A stretch of DNA of 64,000 nt from Undaria pinnatifida (GCA_012845835.1 JABAKD010000025.1:17483976-17547975), one strand, 5' to 3'. Shown: positions 42,769 to 53,222, numbered from the stretch's first letter. The notes: a model not told the origin generated them from the letters alone. Numbers and translations: made by a program.

Positions 42769-43263
42769 GAATTAGTGGGGTATCAGTCCGCTTTACCACT
42801 TGCAAAAGGTTAACCAACAGCTTACCCAAACTAAGCCTTATAACATCCCCCCCCTGAAACGGCGGGATAGCAGGTCGGCCGGATACACATACGGCGGACC
42901 TGTCAACTCCAAGCTGTTTCATTTCCCGGACATACCGGGGAGAGCATTTTTCAAGTTTGAAAAAATTAGTCTAGTAGTAGTGGGGTATTAGTCAATTTGA
43001 CCACTTGCAAAAGGTTAACCAATGGCTTACCCAAACTAAGCCTGACAACACTTCCCCCCGCTGAAACGGCGGGATAGCAGGTCGGCCGGACATACCGGCG
43101 GACCTGTCAATACATCCAAGCCGTTTCATTTCCTGGGAATACCGGAGAGAGTATTTTTGAAGTTCGACATGCATGGGAAAAATCTGAAAAGTTTATTTTT
43201 GTGGATGGTGGGGATCGAACCCACGACTCGAAAAACCCATGGTCTGTCGACGACGCCATTTGT
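42769..43263 (-). mobile_element. tRNA-headed SINE dimer (family 3), first copy
   Basis: Two SINE bodies lie in tandem on the minus strand. The first (42769-42970) lacks a head. The second (about 42977-43263) ends in a tRNA-derived head at 43201-43263. The head has a B box and T-arm, gtgggttcgatccccac, followed by catccac, and an A-box-like tggcgtcgtcga (minus-strand sense). The body contains gtttcagcggggg-type and gacctgctatcccgccg segments. The tail is ggttaaccttttgcaagtgg and taataccccactaa. RNA polymerase III internal promoters of this kind drive SINE transcription. Confidence 0.8.
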
Positions 43264-43775
43264 CAAGGTATTAGTGGGATATTAGTCCGCTGACCACTTG
43301 CAAAAGGTTAACCAATAGCTTACCCAAACTAAGCCTTATAACACTCTTCCCCCCTGAAACGGCGGGATAGCAGGTCGGCCGGATATACGGCGGACCTCTG
43401 TCAATATCCAAGCCGTTTCATTTCCTGGGGATACCAGGGAGAGCATTTTTCAAGTTTGAAAAAATTGTTAAGGTATTAGTCTAGTGGGGTATTAGTCAAT
43501 TTGACCACTTGCAAAAGGTTAACCAATGGCTTACCCAAACTAAGCCTTACAACACTTCCCCCCGCTGAAACGGCGGGATAGCAGGTCGGCTGGACATACC
43601 GGCGGACCTGTCAATACATCCAAGCCGTTTCATTTCCTGGGAATACCGGGGAGAGTATTTTTGAAGTTCGACATGGGAAAAATCTGAAAAAATTATTATT
43701 GTGGATGGTGGGGATCGAACCCACGACCCAAAAACCCATGGTCTGTCGGACGACGCCATTTGTTATTAATAAGTA
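43264..43775 (-). mobile_element. SINE dimer (family 3), tandemly duplicated copy
   Basis: The same headless-plus-headed arrangement as 42769-43263 is repeated with about 90-95 per cent identity. The head is at 43701-43762. Because both the dimer junction and both bodies are shared, a block of about 495 bp was duplicated as a whole, after the dimer formed. Confidence 0.8.
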
Positions 43776-44300
43776 AGTGCTTTAGTGGGGTTTTAGTCCG
43801 TTTGACCACTTACTTGCAAAAGGTTAACCAATAATAGCCTACCCAAACTAAGCCTTACTACACGTATAGTAGTAGTAGTATATCGATACGCACCTACCTA
43901 CCTGTGTTATAAGGCTTAGTTTGGGTAAGCTATTATTGGTTAACTGTTTGCAATAAAGTGGTCAAACGGACTAATAATACCCCACACTATTAATAAAACC
44001 TCAACAAATGGCGTCGTCGACAGACCATGGTTTTTGTGGATCGTGGGTTCAAATCCGACATCCACCGTAATAAACTTTCCCCATGACATATGTCGAACTT
44101 GAAAAAAACTCTCCCCCGGTATACCCAGGAAATGGAACGGCTTGGATATTGACACGTCCGCCCGTATATCCGGCCGACCTGCCATCCCGCCGTTTCAGAG
44201 GGGGAGATTGTTATAAGGCTTAGTTTTGGTAGTAAGCTATTGGTTAACCTTCTGCAAGTAGCCAAACGGACTACTATCCCACTAATACCTTTAACACCTG
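43776..44300. mobile_element. Inverted SINE tails and a plus-strand SINE (family 3)
   Basis: 43780-43870 is a tail in one orientation. 43905-43990 is the same tail in the other, separated by a 35-base spacer with gta repeats: a natural hairpin. A headed copy follows on the plus strand (head 44005-44066, gtgggttcaaatccgac with a degraded T-stem), continuing to ggttaaccttctgcaagtag at about 44255 and ending near 44295. Confidence 0.75.
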
Positions 44301-44339
44301 GTTCCAGGTCCCAACCCGACCAGAAGCCTAAGCCCTTAG

Positions 44340-44530
44340 CTAACTAAAAAATCAGGGTGTGCACATAAAATACTATATACAAGAAGGTTTTGGGTAGGGG
44401 TGGATGGCTTTTGTTGTTGTTGTTGTTGTATCCTAGCTCCAAATTCATACACAAGGGGTAGAATCAGGGGGTGTACATAATAAACATAATAAATACAAGA
44501 ATGTTTTGGGTACTTGTAGGAGGGGTGGAT
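44340..44530. repeat. Tandem duplication of about 130 bp beside the GTT tract
   Basis: tcagggtgtgcacataaaat and caagaaggttttgggta..ggggtggatggctttt recur as tcagggggtgtacataataa and caagaatgttttgggta..ggggtggatggctttt. Each copy ends in a GTT run, so the duplicated unit included part of the microsatellite. Confidence 0.8.
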
Positions 44531-44536
44531 GGCTTT

Positions 44537-44567
<31 letters not shown>

Positions 44568-44578
44568 GGTGGTGGTGG

Positions 44579-44634
<56 letters not shown>

Positions 44635-44636
44635 GC

Positions 44637-44667
<31 letters not shown>

Positions 44668-44740
44668 GCTGTTGTTGTTGTTGTTGTTGTTGTTGCTGCT
44701 GCTGTTGCTTGATGTTGTTACTGTTTGTTGTTGTTGCTCT
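44537..44740. repeat. GTT trinucleotide microsatellite
   Basis: About 65 units of gtt/ttg with ggt and gct variants. Minus-strand reading gives poly-Gln, plus-strand reading poly-Leu, Val or Cys. No gene context supports translation. Confidence 0.95.
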
Positions 44741-44879
44741 CACGAAAAGTCGCATGATCAAGTCCGTGGTCACAGGACACGCTCCACCAGTCACTCTTGT
44801 GTGTATGTATGTGTTGATTTAATATTAAACCATCATATCTACCCAACGACATCATCAGTACTCTACGGTAAATAAATGC

Positions 44880-45175
44880 AGACTCCGTGCTGATTCTTCA
44901 TCCTAGCTAGAGAGATACAAATTATGTGGTCACAGACTCTGTGAAACAGAGTAAAGCAAAGAGTCGCACGCCATCAAGGTAAAGCAAGCGGAATGCAAGC
45001 GTAACAGGTACGAGAACGTAACAAAACAAAAACCAGATAGCAAAGAAAGGGAAAAATGAAAAATTTGAAAACAAAAACAAGAACAAAAACAAAACAAATG
45101 CAAAACAAACGACAGGTAGGTAGGTGTGTTCTGAAGAATGTGATGCAAGAAGATCGGAAAGGTATAATATTTCCT
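44880..45175 (+). repeat. Family-5 repeat, most complete copy
   Basis: gtgctgattcttcatc, tagagagatacaaattatgt, ggtcacagactctgtgaaac and agcaagcggaatgcaagcgt match 49995-50110. After an A-rich linker, gacaggtaggtaggtgtgtt and ctgaagaatgtgatgcaaga match 34376-34425. It links the two halves seen separately elsewhere. Confidence 0.7.
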
Positions 45176-45254
45176 GGCGTGGAAGAATACCCCAGCGATA
45201 ACGCAAAGCAAACCAAAAGTAAGTGGTACACGCATACCTGGTATATCGTAAGAG

Positions 45255-45335
45255 CCGGTCGCCCCTGTGGCGTATCAGATTATCCTCGAGCTTGGTATAG
45301 GTCAGTTTCGTGAGTTCGAGTCCCGCCGAGTGCAT
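45255..45335 (+). repeat. tRNA-like sequence, third type
   Basis: gtgagttcgagtcccgccga, then gtgca, gives a T-arm with one mismatch and a B box. An A-box-like tggcgtatcaga precedes it. The 5' acceptor does not pair with cgagtgc, so it is not a normal tRNA gene. It immediately follows the family-5 repeat and could be part of a SINE. Confidence 0.4.
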
Positions 45336-45954
45336 ACTCGTATAAATTCGTTGGGACTTTTTCTTGGGCACAAATTGACTTGCGGAAAGCGCGAGAGCGT
45401 GAGTAAGCAACACTCGATGAAACATCGACGAGCAGTGGGATTGCTGAACCCTATGCGTGACAAAAATTGAAGGCGAGAACCGGGGGGGAGAAGGGACGAC
45501 ACCTACCTGTGACCACGGTTTGTCCACCAGCTAGCTGGAAAGTAGAGGTGTGAGAAAAAAAAATAATAATAATAGCTGCAGCGATTCACGCGTCCGCCAA
45601 AAAATATAAACAAATGAAATCGGAAGTCACAGCGTACGTAGGTACGTGCCAGGCCTATTATCAATAACAACAGTTGGATCTTACACCCCAGCCTTCCGCA
45701 GCATCAAACATCTCCGATTGGCAAAACTCTTTCGTACCAGGTATGCGAATACCTCAATCAAGTTTTTTATTAATAATAATAAACAATGATACGTTTCTCC
45801 GTTTTGTTAGGGCTCATCATGGATTCGGATGTGGATGCGTGGGTTGGTATATATATGATGTACGCGCATTATTTACCCTGTGGACCCCGGTACAAGATAC
45901 ATACATACAGTTTACACTGTTTTATGTAGTTCTAAGGGGAGTCAACTATTATTA
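45336..45954. other. No gene recognised
   Basis: Several short frames only. The 201-codon minus frame that covers 44922-45527 spans the family-5 repeat and the tRNA-like sequence and is not credible. Confidence 0.4.
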
Positions 45955-46080
45955 GGTACATCCTTTTTAATTAGGACACACACCCAGTATTACGCGCGAT
46001 CGGAGTATCACACACAGCTTGCAAAGATGAGTTTCGATCTCACAACTAACTGGATGGAGGAGTGTATTTTTTTTTTTATA
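45955..46080 (+). repeat. C-tract family (family 1) 3' end, truncated copy
   Basis: Only the last 110 bases of the family: ttaggacacacacccagtat, acgcgcgatcggagtatcac, agcttgcaaagatgagtttc, then a T-run tail. The left edge falls within the unit, as in a 5'-truncated retroposon. Confidence 0.8.
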
Positions 46081-47340
46081 ATAAATGATATACACGCGTA
46101 TTATTATAAATGACTGATGATGCATACCGGCAAATAAATACCGGTATCTTGTGCTTGGTCCCTTCGTCTTATTGTGCGGCAGTCGGAGAGATCCTGCCGT
46201 GTGCCTGAGAGTATTGATACAGGAGGAGAGCTCGAGGAGGAGGAGCAGCAGCACTCCGTGGTTCGCGGCAGCACAGAATTGTTATCATCTAAAGCATCAT
46301 CATGGCGCGACTTTCTCTCGGCGTTATGGCGCTTTTGGTTGCGGTGGTACAGACGATGGCTTGGCCATTGGTCGTCAAAACGGAGGTGAGCAACTAACGT
46401 TGCTACGGCGCTCTGAAATTCGCCCGGTGGCGTGTCGAGCTGTTGCAGTTGATTATGCCACCTAAAACATGGCAGCTGCACCAGGCATACAGATCAAGAC
46501 TGCGATAGGGACGTTGTCCCGTTTTCAGCAACGAGTAAAAAATATTTCAAGGCGCAACGTAGCTTACCATTCTATCCTGGATTCATATCGCGACTTATGA
46601 CCACACCTGCGCAAGAGCACAAAGAAATACGGGAGTTAATCGCGCGGGTGATGCCTAGCCACTGCGAAAAAATGTCCCAAAATTGATCCCTCTACCGTAC
46701 CCTGAGTCTACAAAGACTAAAACGCTTGAAGAAAGACCGCGACCATGTCCCAAGAAGAGACAGACATCCGAAAGTAAGCGCGAATATTTTTCAACAAAAA
46801 TACTTCAAAATCGTCAATTGTGAGTTTTACCGATTGAGCGGTCGATACTCAAGTTAGCGATCTGTTAGATCTGCATGAATGATGTTCATCAAGTCATGAA
46901 TAATTCAGTCAGTGGTCCGGCGTCAGGTGCGCGCCGCAGGCCCCCCGGTATGGCCCCCGGAGGCCCGACGGTTGCGAAAAAAATTGCGATATATGCGCGA
47001 ATAATAGTGGAATAATAGTCTATATACCTGGAATAGTAACGAGGTGTGTTTCGACGCCTCCCGAACCTCGAAAAGGTGTACGTCAGGATGGCTTGGGATG
47101 TCTTGAAGCGGAAACGAACTGATGGCGCGTACACTCCCGAAGTCAGGAGTAGCTGGGGGCCAGCATCGCTGCACCCAGATCAATCGATAAAAAGAAGAAA
47201 AAACATACTACTACTGTAATACTATATCGCCATTCATTCGCCATTCGCCATAGTCGGTGATCGGTGACGTTCCCAAATGCCCCCTCGGTGTTATTTCCAT
47301 GTTACGGCTCGATTAGCACATCAGCAGCAGTAGCAAACCT
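46081..47340. other. No confident gene
   Basis: Overlapping frames of 71-125 codons at 46104-46481 on both strands have no domain. The phrase acgtagcttaccattctatc at 46557 and following lies in AT-rich DNA. No RNA gene is seen. Confidence 0.35.
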
Positions 47341-47625
47341 GAGGATAGGCCAGCAGTATGGCCGAAGACCTTACACCAGAAAGGTATAATAACAAAAAAA
47401 GAACGCCCCCCCCCCTCCCTAGACCTTTTGTTGTGCTGCACACAATAATAGTAGTAGTAGCTAGCTGCCTGGTCGGTGAAACCCCACAAGCTCCCGGAAT
47501 TGTAGGGGATGCGAGGGTCTACGGCGGGTCTACGGTCTTCCGGCTAATACGGCCATGGATGAAGCGAGTGTAACCCCCCTCCCCCAGCCCCGATCTTGGT
47601 GCTGCAATTTCCATACCGTCCCTGC

Positions 47626-47639
47626 AGTAGTAGTAGGAG

Positions 47640-47675
<36 letters not shown>

Positions 47676-47678
47676 CTT
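47626..47678. repeat. TAG trinucleotide microsatellite, short
   Basis: About 17 units of tag, one ggag variant. Same unit as the large tract at 42.1-42.7 kb. Confidence 0.9.
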
Positions 47679-48507
47679 GTTGAAGTTCTCGCATGATATC
47701 AAAATCAAATAATTATAAAGCAAAAACGATCACAACAACACAACAAAATCGCCTACGGCGATTTAGACAAAAAGAAAACAATCGCCTGCAAAAGCGCAAC
47801 AAAATGTTTCGCTTCGCCTGTTGCGCGCCCAAAATCGCGTGTTGCGATAAACGGTTATTATTATGCAGACCCAAATGTTGCATCCGTGCAACAGCGCAAC
47901 AGCAATAGTTACTCAAATTAATCCCCTGAATGTTCACATGAATATATATTACCAGGTAATTCGTACAAGGGAACAAATCTCAGAGGTGTCGCTTAGCCTT
48001 CACACTATAATACTGGTGGTCCCTTTTAGCAGACCCCACGATGAAGGAAGGCGGTATGTAAAGGATCTGAGATATCTCCTCGCCGTTTTCAGTTTTTCTT
48101 CCCACACGTTAAGGCCCCTCGTCCTATAGAGTGGACGCAAAATTCAGCAAGGGGCCCAGGGGCCGCTACACTCTCCCGCTTGAAAACCGGCGCTTAAACA
48201 CTGCTGTGTGTGTTCTTTACATTACACTGATATTTCCACCCGTCTACACTCAGCACAACCATTGTCGATGCCGATGCCTTTGAGTGAGACGAGCGCTGTG
48301 GTTACAAACTACGAAACAGAAATCCACAATGCCAATACATCAAGGTGATTTGGCTATGCAATGCCAACCGCAATGAATATGGGGGCAAAATATATGCAAG
48401 CCCGCGAACCATATTATTTCCAAAAAAAAGGAAGCAAGAAAAAAACCAGAAAGGAGAAAAACAGCAGGAAAAAAAAAAAAATCAGTCGAAAAGAAAGAGG
48501 GAAACAG
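47679..48507. other. No confident gene
   Basis: A 71-codon plus frame (47693-47908) is very Arg/Lys/Cys-rich. It comes from a sequence repeating gcgcaacaaaatcgc-like words. 48400-48500 is A-rich. It may contain upstream exons of the gene at 48508, but none can be picked. Confidence 0.3.
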
Positions 48508-48651
48508 GACGGCACTCGATGTGAAGACGTAAAACGTCTTCCCCAAGTGCCAGATGAACGGTCGGGTCCACTTAAAGAGATGAGAGGTCCCTTACGACGG
48601 AATACAAGGGAGTCTTGTAGGATTGACTATTTGCTCGTATCAATGTCTGAT
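48508..48651 (+). CDS. Candidate exon, joins 48710-48889
   Basis: 48 codons lie between agggaaacag and a strong donor, tctgat followed by gtgagtaac (48652-48657). They read CEDVKRLPQVPDERSGPLKE, MRGPLRRNTRESCRIDYLLV and SMSD. The end is in phase 0, the same as the start of the next exon, across a 58-base intron that ends in attcttattcag. The upstream edge is uncertain. Basic and soluble in character; family unknown. Confidence 0.4.
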
Positions 48652-48709
48652 GTGAGTAACTTTAAAGTATCTATTAATACGAAGATGATTATATGAAATT
48701 CTTATTCAG

Positions 48710-48889
48710 GGAGTTGCAGCGTGTATTTGGCATGTCGGAGGAAATATATATGAATTTGCAGCCGGTTTGGCACTTCCTTCGGCGGAGAGAACGATGTTTT
48801 ACGACTGCTTCCCAGGGCCCATCGACGGCTCCCTCTTGGACATGCCCATCAACCTGATTCATAATTTCCTGCGCAACCCCATGTACGAG
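48710..48889 (+). CDS. Best host-gene exon in the window, unknown protein
   Basis: Exactly 60 codons between a strong acceptor (aaattcttattcag) and a donor (tacgag followed by gtactc), phase 0 at both ends. It reads GVAACIWHVGGNIYEFAAGL, ALPSAERTMFYDCFPGPIDG and SLLDMPINLIHNFLRNPMYE. Amino-acid use is balanced, with a hydrophobic helix followed by a Gly-Pro turn, like an enzyme core or membrane-associated domain. It is not a transposon family I recognise. After the donor the sequence becomes C-rich repeat within 100 bases, so the downstream exons are either beyond the repeats or lost. It could be a gene relic. Confidence 0.5.
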
Positions 48890-48979
48890 GTACTCCAATC
48901 AACACGCTATCGGATCATGCTTGTATGACACTCGTTTGGACCCGACCCCAACCGCCGGACTAACTGCTGTGCCTACTTT

Positions 48980-49030
48980 TCTGCCCCCCCTCGTCTTCTT
49001 CTGGGGGTTCGCCCCCCCCCCGTAGACATG
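48980..49030. repeat. C-run element, inverted partner at 52.5 kb
   Basis: cccccctcgtcttcttctgg, then gggttcgcccccccccc, is the reverse complement of about 52511-52547. It is followed at 49030-49110 by one unit of the 70-bp minisatellite found at 53.5 kb (gacatgaaacaactgaa, then accaagataccaaccagatt). Confidence 0.7.
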
Positions 49031-49119
49031 AAACAACTGAAACTAACAAGTTTATTTTTCCCGTACCAAGATACCAACCAGATTTAGACATGGAATAACT
49101 CAGCTAAAAAAATATATTA

Positions 49120-49285
49120 TAAAAATTAAAATACACTCCAGCTAGCTGTGAGATCGAAGATTTCGTCGAAACTCATCTTTGCAAGCTGTGTGTGATACTC
49201 CGATCGCGCGCATCACGAGTTGTGTGTCCTCATTAAGGATATAGGTCGGCGACTCCGCTTACAACTACAGTGTAGCTATCAGACC
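49120..49285 (-). repeat. C-tract family (family 1) 3' end, truncated copy
   Basis: aaaattaaaatacactccag to ctacagtgtagctatcag, reverse orientation, truncated in the unit about 150 bases from the 3' end. Confidence 0.85.
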
Positions 49286-49345
49286 TATACATGTGACCAT
49301 TTTTTTTTTTAGGGATTCGGTCAGGAGTTTTTTTCCGTCTCGGCC

Positions 49346-49578
49346 TCAGTATGCGATTCTCGAAGCTGGAATTCTCGGTCAAACAGCTTCGTTCGAGCGC
49401 CGTCTTCGGTGGGCGGCTCAAACGCCCCTCGCCCTGCCGTATCCGTTCTGCATCTGGCCGGGATCGGGTACGTGGGCTGAGCGAGACTAGCGAGAAGTGC
49501 GCAAATTTTTGCATTTTGGGCGGTATACGCCCGAGCTGTTCTTGGATCTTGGCATATATATATGCAGAGCTTGAACGA
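49346..49578. repeat. Direct repeat (family 6), copy 1
   Basis: cagtatgcgattctcgaagc, tggaattctcggtcaaa, gccgtcttcggtgggcggct and tacgcccgagctgttcttgg match 58369-58593 at about 88 per cent. Non-coding. Confidence 0.85.
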
Positions 49579-49800
49579 AAAAAACATATATATACGATAT
49601 ATATATGAGAAAACATGTATTTCCAAGTTGGCATCATTTCCAAATTGGCTTCTTATTTCGTCCCCACCACACTTTTTCATGGTCACACCTCGAAGCGTTT
49701 GGCCTATATTGTGCACATCGTACGACTGACTGCTGTGTCGTTGCTTTCCGATATCGGATTTCAAGGTTAAGTACCTTTGTTCGAGCGTTCGTTATTATTA
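49579..49800. other. No gene recognised
   Basis: AT-rich spacer with an atatat run (49555-49600) between two repeats. Confidence 0.4.
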
Positions 49801-49802
49801 TT

Positions 49803-49965
49803 TTTTTTTTTTTATCCTCCGGCGGATGGGGAAAATAAAGCTTTAGCTCACCACACTTCCACGTATTTTCATACGCGTCGTGTGTCGATTTAACTCAGTT
49901 GCTTTCGCAGCCCAACGCTAGCTGGCGCACCCTTCGGGTCCCATTGTCTTCGAGGGGGGCCGTTC
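49803..49965 (-). repeat. Poly-A-tailed retroposon 3' end (family 4), copy 2
   Basis: On the minus strand this is the same sequence as 36090-36252 and ends ccgccggaggata followed by a 13-A run (the T-run at 49800-49812). It starts further upstream, with gaagacaatgggacccgaag. Confidence 0.8.
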
Positions 49966-49989
49966 CCTACCCATCATCATTACACCCAG

Positions 49990-50170
49990 TGTCCGTGCTG
50001 ATCCTTCATCGTAGAGAGATACAACTTATTATTATGTGGTCACAGACTGTGAGACAGAGTAAACCAAACAATCGCAATTAATCAAGGTATAAAGTAAAGC
50101 AAGTGAAATACTAGCATACCGGGTACGAGAACACCACCAAACAGGCCAGACCATGAAAAAAATAGAAAAC
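49990..50170 (+). repeat. Family-5 repeat copy
   Basis: gtgctgatccttcatcgtag, ggtcacagactgtgagacag, aagtaaagcaagtgaaatac and ccgggtacgagaa; the closest match is 32660-32755. Confidence 0.7.
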
Positions 50171-50480
50171 AAACACAATGAACGGAGCCGCTTTTAAAAA
50201 TTGCAGTACGAGAAACGATGTTTTGTCAGTCTTTTTCATCGCCGCTCCAAAGAGTCGTTTCGTATATATTGGTCCACGATCCACCATCCATCTTTCAGGA
50301 CCGCATAATAAATATCCCGCACTAGTTCCATGTATATTTATCTCCATAAACGAAACGTGGATGCGCTTCTGAAGGTAGGTGTGATTGATTCGAACGCTTT
50401 GTTGTGTGGTTGCAAGAATTGCGCTGGCTACTGACTGTTGTTGTTGCTGCTGGTCAATACGCCGTGCGCGCCGGCAGTTA
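50171..50480. other. No gene recognised
   Basis: No domain, RNA or clear repeat in either strand. Confidence 0.4.
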
Positions 50481-50485
50481 ATTGA

Positions 50486-50705
50486 TGACAGTATAAGAAA
50501 ATAGAGGGATTTTCTTAAAAAGGTCGTCTTGTATAAGAAAATAGAGGGATTTTCTTGAAAAGTTCGTCTTGTGTTCGCCAGGAATTAACCGCGATGATAT
50601 AGAGTAATAGGGATCTTCTTGATAATATCTCCTGGCAATCGACGATATAGCAGTATCATGAAAAATAGGGATCTTCTGCACAAATATCTCGTGGTACCTA
50701 TCACT
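50486..50705. repeat. Short tandem repeats, gtataagaaaatagaggga type
   Basis: gtataagaaaatagagggat, then tttctt-aaaaggtcgtctt, occurs twice in 45 bp. A looser version (gtaatagggatcttcttgat, then tatctcctgg) occurs twice in the following 100 bp. Confidence 0.75.
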
Positions 50706-51116
50706 ACGCATAAATACGCACGTCAGACGCAAGTTAATTGGAAAAAAGAAAAGAATAGAGAAGACAGAAGGAAGCAAAGGGGTATTATAGTCCGATTCAA
50801 GATCACCCTGTGTCAAGCCGAAGCAGGCGCTCATTGCTCTTATCAGTTGTGGGCAATATATATGGCTGTTAGTATGCCGGGACATGGCGATTTGACCGCT
50901 CTTCTTACATCCGGAATGTCTTTATCGTGACGCCCTGGGCACCAACTGCATACATTCATCCCGAGGTCGAGCGTTTTGGTATGAATTGCGATCGCATGGC
51001 AATTTTGCCCTACGCGAGTAGTATGCAAGCAAACCCGCGAAAATATTGGCGAGCTTAGGTTTCAAACCCAATAAGCGAATAAAATCGGAATTTTCAGCGA
51101 TTTTTTTCGGTGCCGC
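50706..51116. other. No confident gene
   Basis: A 103-codon plus frame (50619-50930) lacks domain and splice context. The end of this stretch (gaattttcag at 51088-51097) could be an acceptor for the following candidate exon. Confidence 0.3.
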
Positions 51117-51182
51117 ATGAGCGACGAAGAGATGATTATTCGGGCACAGCAAGAATTCCATGATCATTCGACCATTATGCCA
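51117..51182 (+). CDS. Candidate short first exon
   Basis: gccgcATGAGCG gives a favourable start context. The 22 codons read MSDEEMIIRAQQEFHDHSTI then MP, ending exactly at a GTGAGT donor (51183-51188), phase 0. The acidic, helical N-terminus is protein-like. The short frame and nearby diverged duplication (atgcaagcaaacccg at 51022, atgcgagaaaaccc at 51567) keep confidence low. No downstream exon is placed. Confidence 0.3.
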
Positions 51183-51360
51183 GTGAGTCAAATACGCACT
51201 GTTTTGGCCTAATTTCAGGCATTTTTCCACGGCTGGCTACTATCTATGCTCGAGTGATGCCAGTCTTAGTTCCACATATTACGTCGTTTTTCTTTGAACA
51301 CCCCATTTTTGTTTCAAATTAATTGTGCTTTTAACCGGGGGGGGTCTGAATCCTGCATAC

Positions 51361-51510
51361 AAATGGCTCTAATTCGTCCATTTATATTGCGTTTGGCGCT
51401 GTTGTTGCTGTTCATTTGTTATCATCCTCATTTTGAGCGTGCTTGCTCGGCACGCCAACCAGATATAATAGCAGATAGACTCAAAATCGCATTTTTGCGC
51501 GACCTATGAT
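51361..51510 (+). CDS. Small ORF with secretory signal peptide
   Basis: ATG at 51361 opens MALIRPFILRLALLLLFICY, a basic N-terminus then a strong hydrophobic core, followed by HPHFERACSA, a plausible cleavage site, and a short mature part RQPDIIADRLKIAFLRDL. 49 codons to a TGA. It could be a small secreted peptide, the first exon of a secreted protein, or chance in AT-rich DNA. Confidence 0.25.
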
Positions 51511-51639
51511 GCAAATTACTCATTGAACTACGCTCGCATTGCAAATGTTCGCCGTATGCAAAAAGTATGCGAGAAAACCCGATTCGGTCGAAATAATGGT
51601 GAGCTCATTGGGTCAAAGCCTACCAGCCAATCACGAGGA

Positions 51640-52150
51640 ATAAGCCAACAATGGAGTCGGGGTTGACACGCCGTGCGGGAAGGTATATCGACCCGGGAGA
51701 TCATCGTTATAGTTCCCGAATAATTGCTGGGGCTGTAGAGATTCGGAGGATTTCTGAACCGGGGATGGGGCCCTATCTCCCGCGTGTGCATTGGAACTGC
51801 CCCCCATCGGTTGGTGAGCCTCTATCATCCTACTAGAGTGGGGGGTCGCTGTGGAACTCGAACCAATCAGCGATTCTAGCCAATGGAACTGGGGTTTCCA
51901 CATCGTGGGGGGCGGTGTCGACCCGAGAGAACTCGGTTTTCTTGCCCCGTTTGTCTATTTTTTAGATATATATATGGAATGACCCCAGGACCGGGGATGG
52001 GACCCTATCATCTCCGGGTGGAGCTGGCTCTATAACATACAAACCTCAGCCACTTAGAGATCGGCCGGTCGGTGGCATTGATTGGGGATTTCCACACTGT
52101 GCGGGGAGGTCCTGGTGATATACGAGTATCCGTATTCGTTCCCGAGGTTG
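51640..52150. repeat. Diverged tandem repeat, about 270-bp unit
   Basis: gaccggggatgggaccctat, ctccgggtggag..ctcagcca and ggggatttccacactgtgcg (51990-52105) repeat the landmarks at 51755-51910 (aaccggggatggggccctat, tggggtttccacatcgtggg). A third partial copy (ggaatggaccctatcgtccc, then atctccggccgatgagcgac) is at 52575-52645. Confidence 0.65.
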
Positions 52151-52154
52151 TCGG

Positions 52155-52560
52155 AGTTGTATATTATAAATATAAAAAAACACTCCAGCTGTGAGATCGA
52201 TATTTTGTCGAAACTCATCTTTGCACGCTATGTATGTGTGATACTCCGATCGCGCGTAGTATTACGGGTTGTGTGTCCTCATTAAGGATATAGGTCGGCG
52301 ACTCCCCTTACAACTACAGTGTAGCTATCAGGGTCAACAGGGTGATCTTAGTCAGTATGTTCGCGGAAACTATAAAACCCGATTCTGATGGGGACCAAAT
52401 CTGACAGCTGTGGAGGGAAATGCATTAGTTTATCAATTGAATCCTGTAAGTCGAATAACCGGTGAGGGGAGGGCGGAGTTTTGAAGGACGTGTTGTATAT
52501 ACGTACGGGGGGGGGGGGTGAACCCCCAGAAGAAGACGAGGGGGGTGTCGTATGTTAATA
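52155..52560 (-). repeat. C-tract composite repeat (family 1), block D
   Basis: Reverse orientation, from cactccagctgtgagatcga to a G-run at 52507-52520. It includes cgactccccttacaactaca, ggaaactataaaacccg and ggtgaggggagggcggagtt. Close match to 39524-39850. Confidence 0.8.
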
Positions 52561-52990
52561 AACTATGATTCTTGGAATGGACCCTATCGTCCCCAGATGA
52601 CGGTTACTTTATGTACGATCTCCGGCCGATGAGCGACCAGCGATCAGACAAAAAGGCCATACCAGGAATTTTATTCTTAGATTTTCGTCTAAAACTCAAT
52701 CGAGCCTGAAATTCTCAACTGCCAAATTTTTTGTTCAGTGCTATCGCGTACTACTAAAATTCCGTCGACCTGACGAGACTGGTCTACAGCAACAAGTAGC
52801 AGCATTATTATAATAGCATTCTAGGAATTGAATGACGAAGGCAGCGACACCGTGTTTCACGCCTAGAATACCGCCAGCAAGTCTCTCCACGATCACTGAT
52901 AATATATAGACTACACACAGAGTTTTTAATTTTTATAATATATATTATACGCACAGAGATACAGTCGGTCTGCGAGCCTCGGATCTAGAT
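52561..52990. other. No gene recognised
   Basis: Contains a partial copy of the 51.6-kb repeat and AT-rich sequence; no coding frame stands out. Confidence 0.4.
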
Positions 52991-52994
52991 ATTA

Positions 52995-53105
52995 TCATGA
53001 AAATAAAAATACACTCCAGCTGCTGCTGTGAGATCGAAGATTTCGACGAAACTCATCTTTGCAAGCTGTGTGTGATACTCCGATCGCGCGTGTTATATTA
53101 TTATG
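52995..53105 (-). repeat. C-tract family (family 1) 3' end, shortest copy
   Basis: aaaaatacactccagctgct to tgatactccgatcgcgcg; only about 95 bases of the family before unrelated sequence. A gct triplet is expanded at 53019. Confidence 0.8.
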
Positions 53106-53222
53106 GTATCATGCATGTAGTAGCAAAAGCTGGCTCAGTGCGCGCCTGTCATTTGCTACGTAGAGAACATACAGCAAACATTCGACTATCCCTCTGCTGG
53201 CCCTGGATGCTTGGTTGATTGA

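Noticed and set aside
41564-42922. 452-codon minus-strand ORF
   Set aside because: Most of it is Tyr, Thr and Leu runs from the TAG microsatellite; only the last 165 codons are real LINE sequence, annotated separately.
43201-44066. Functional tRNA genes at the three SINE heads
   Set aside because: B boxes and T-arms are good, but the 5' acceptor does not pair with the 3' end and each is fused to a repeated body, so they are SINE heads.
44336-44875. Poly-Gln protein (minus) or poly-Leu protein (plus)
   Set aside because: Both come from the GTT microsatellite and have no gene context.
45255-45335. Genuine tRNA-Ser or tRNA-Leu gene
   Set aside because: T-arm mismatch and no acceptor pairing; kept only as a tRNA-like repeat.
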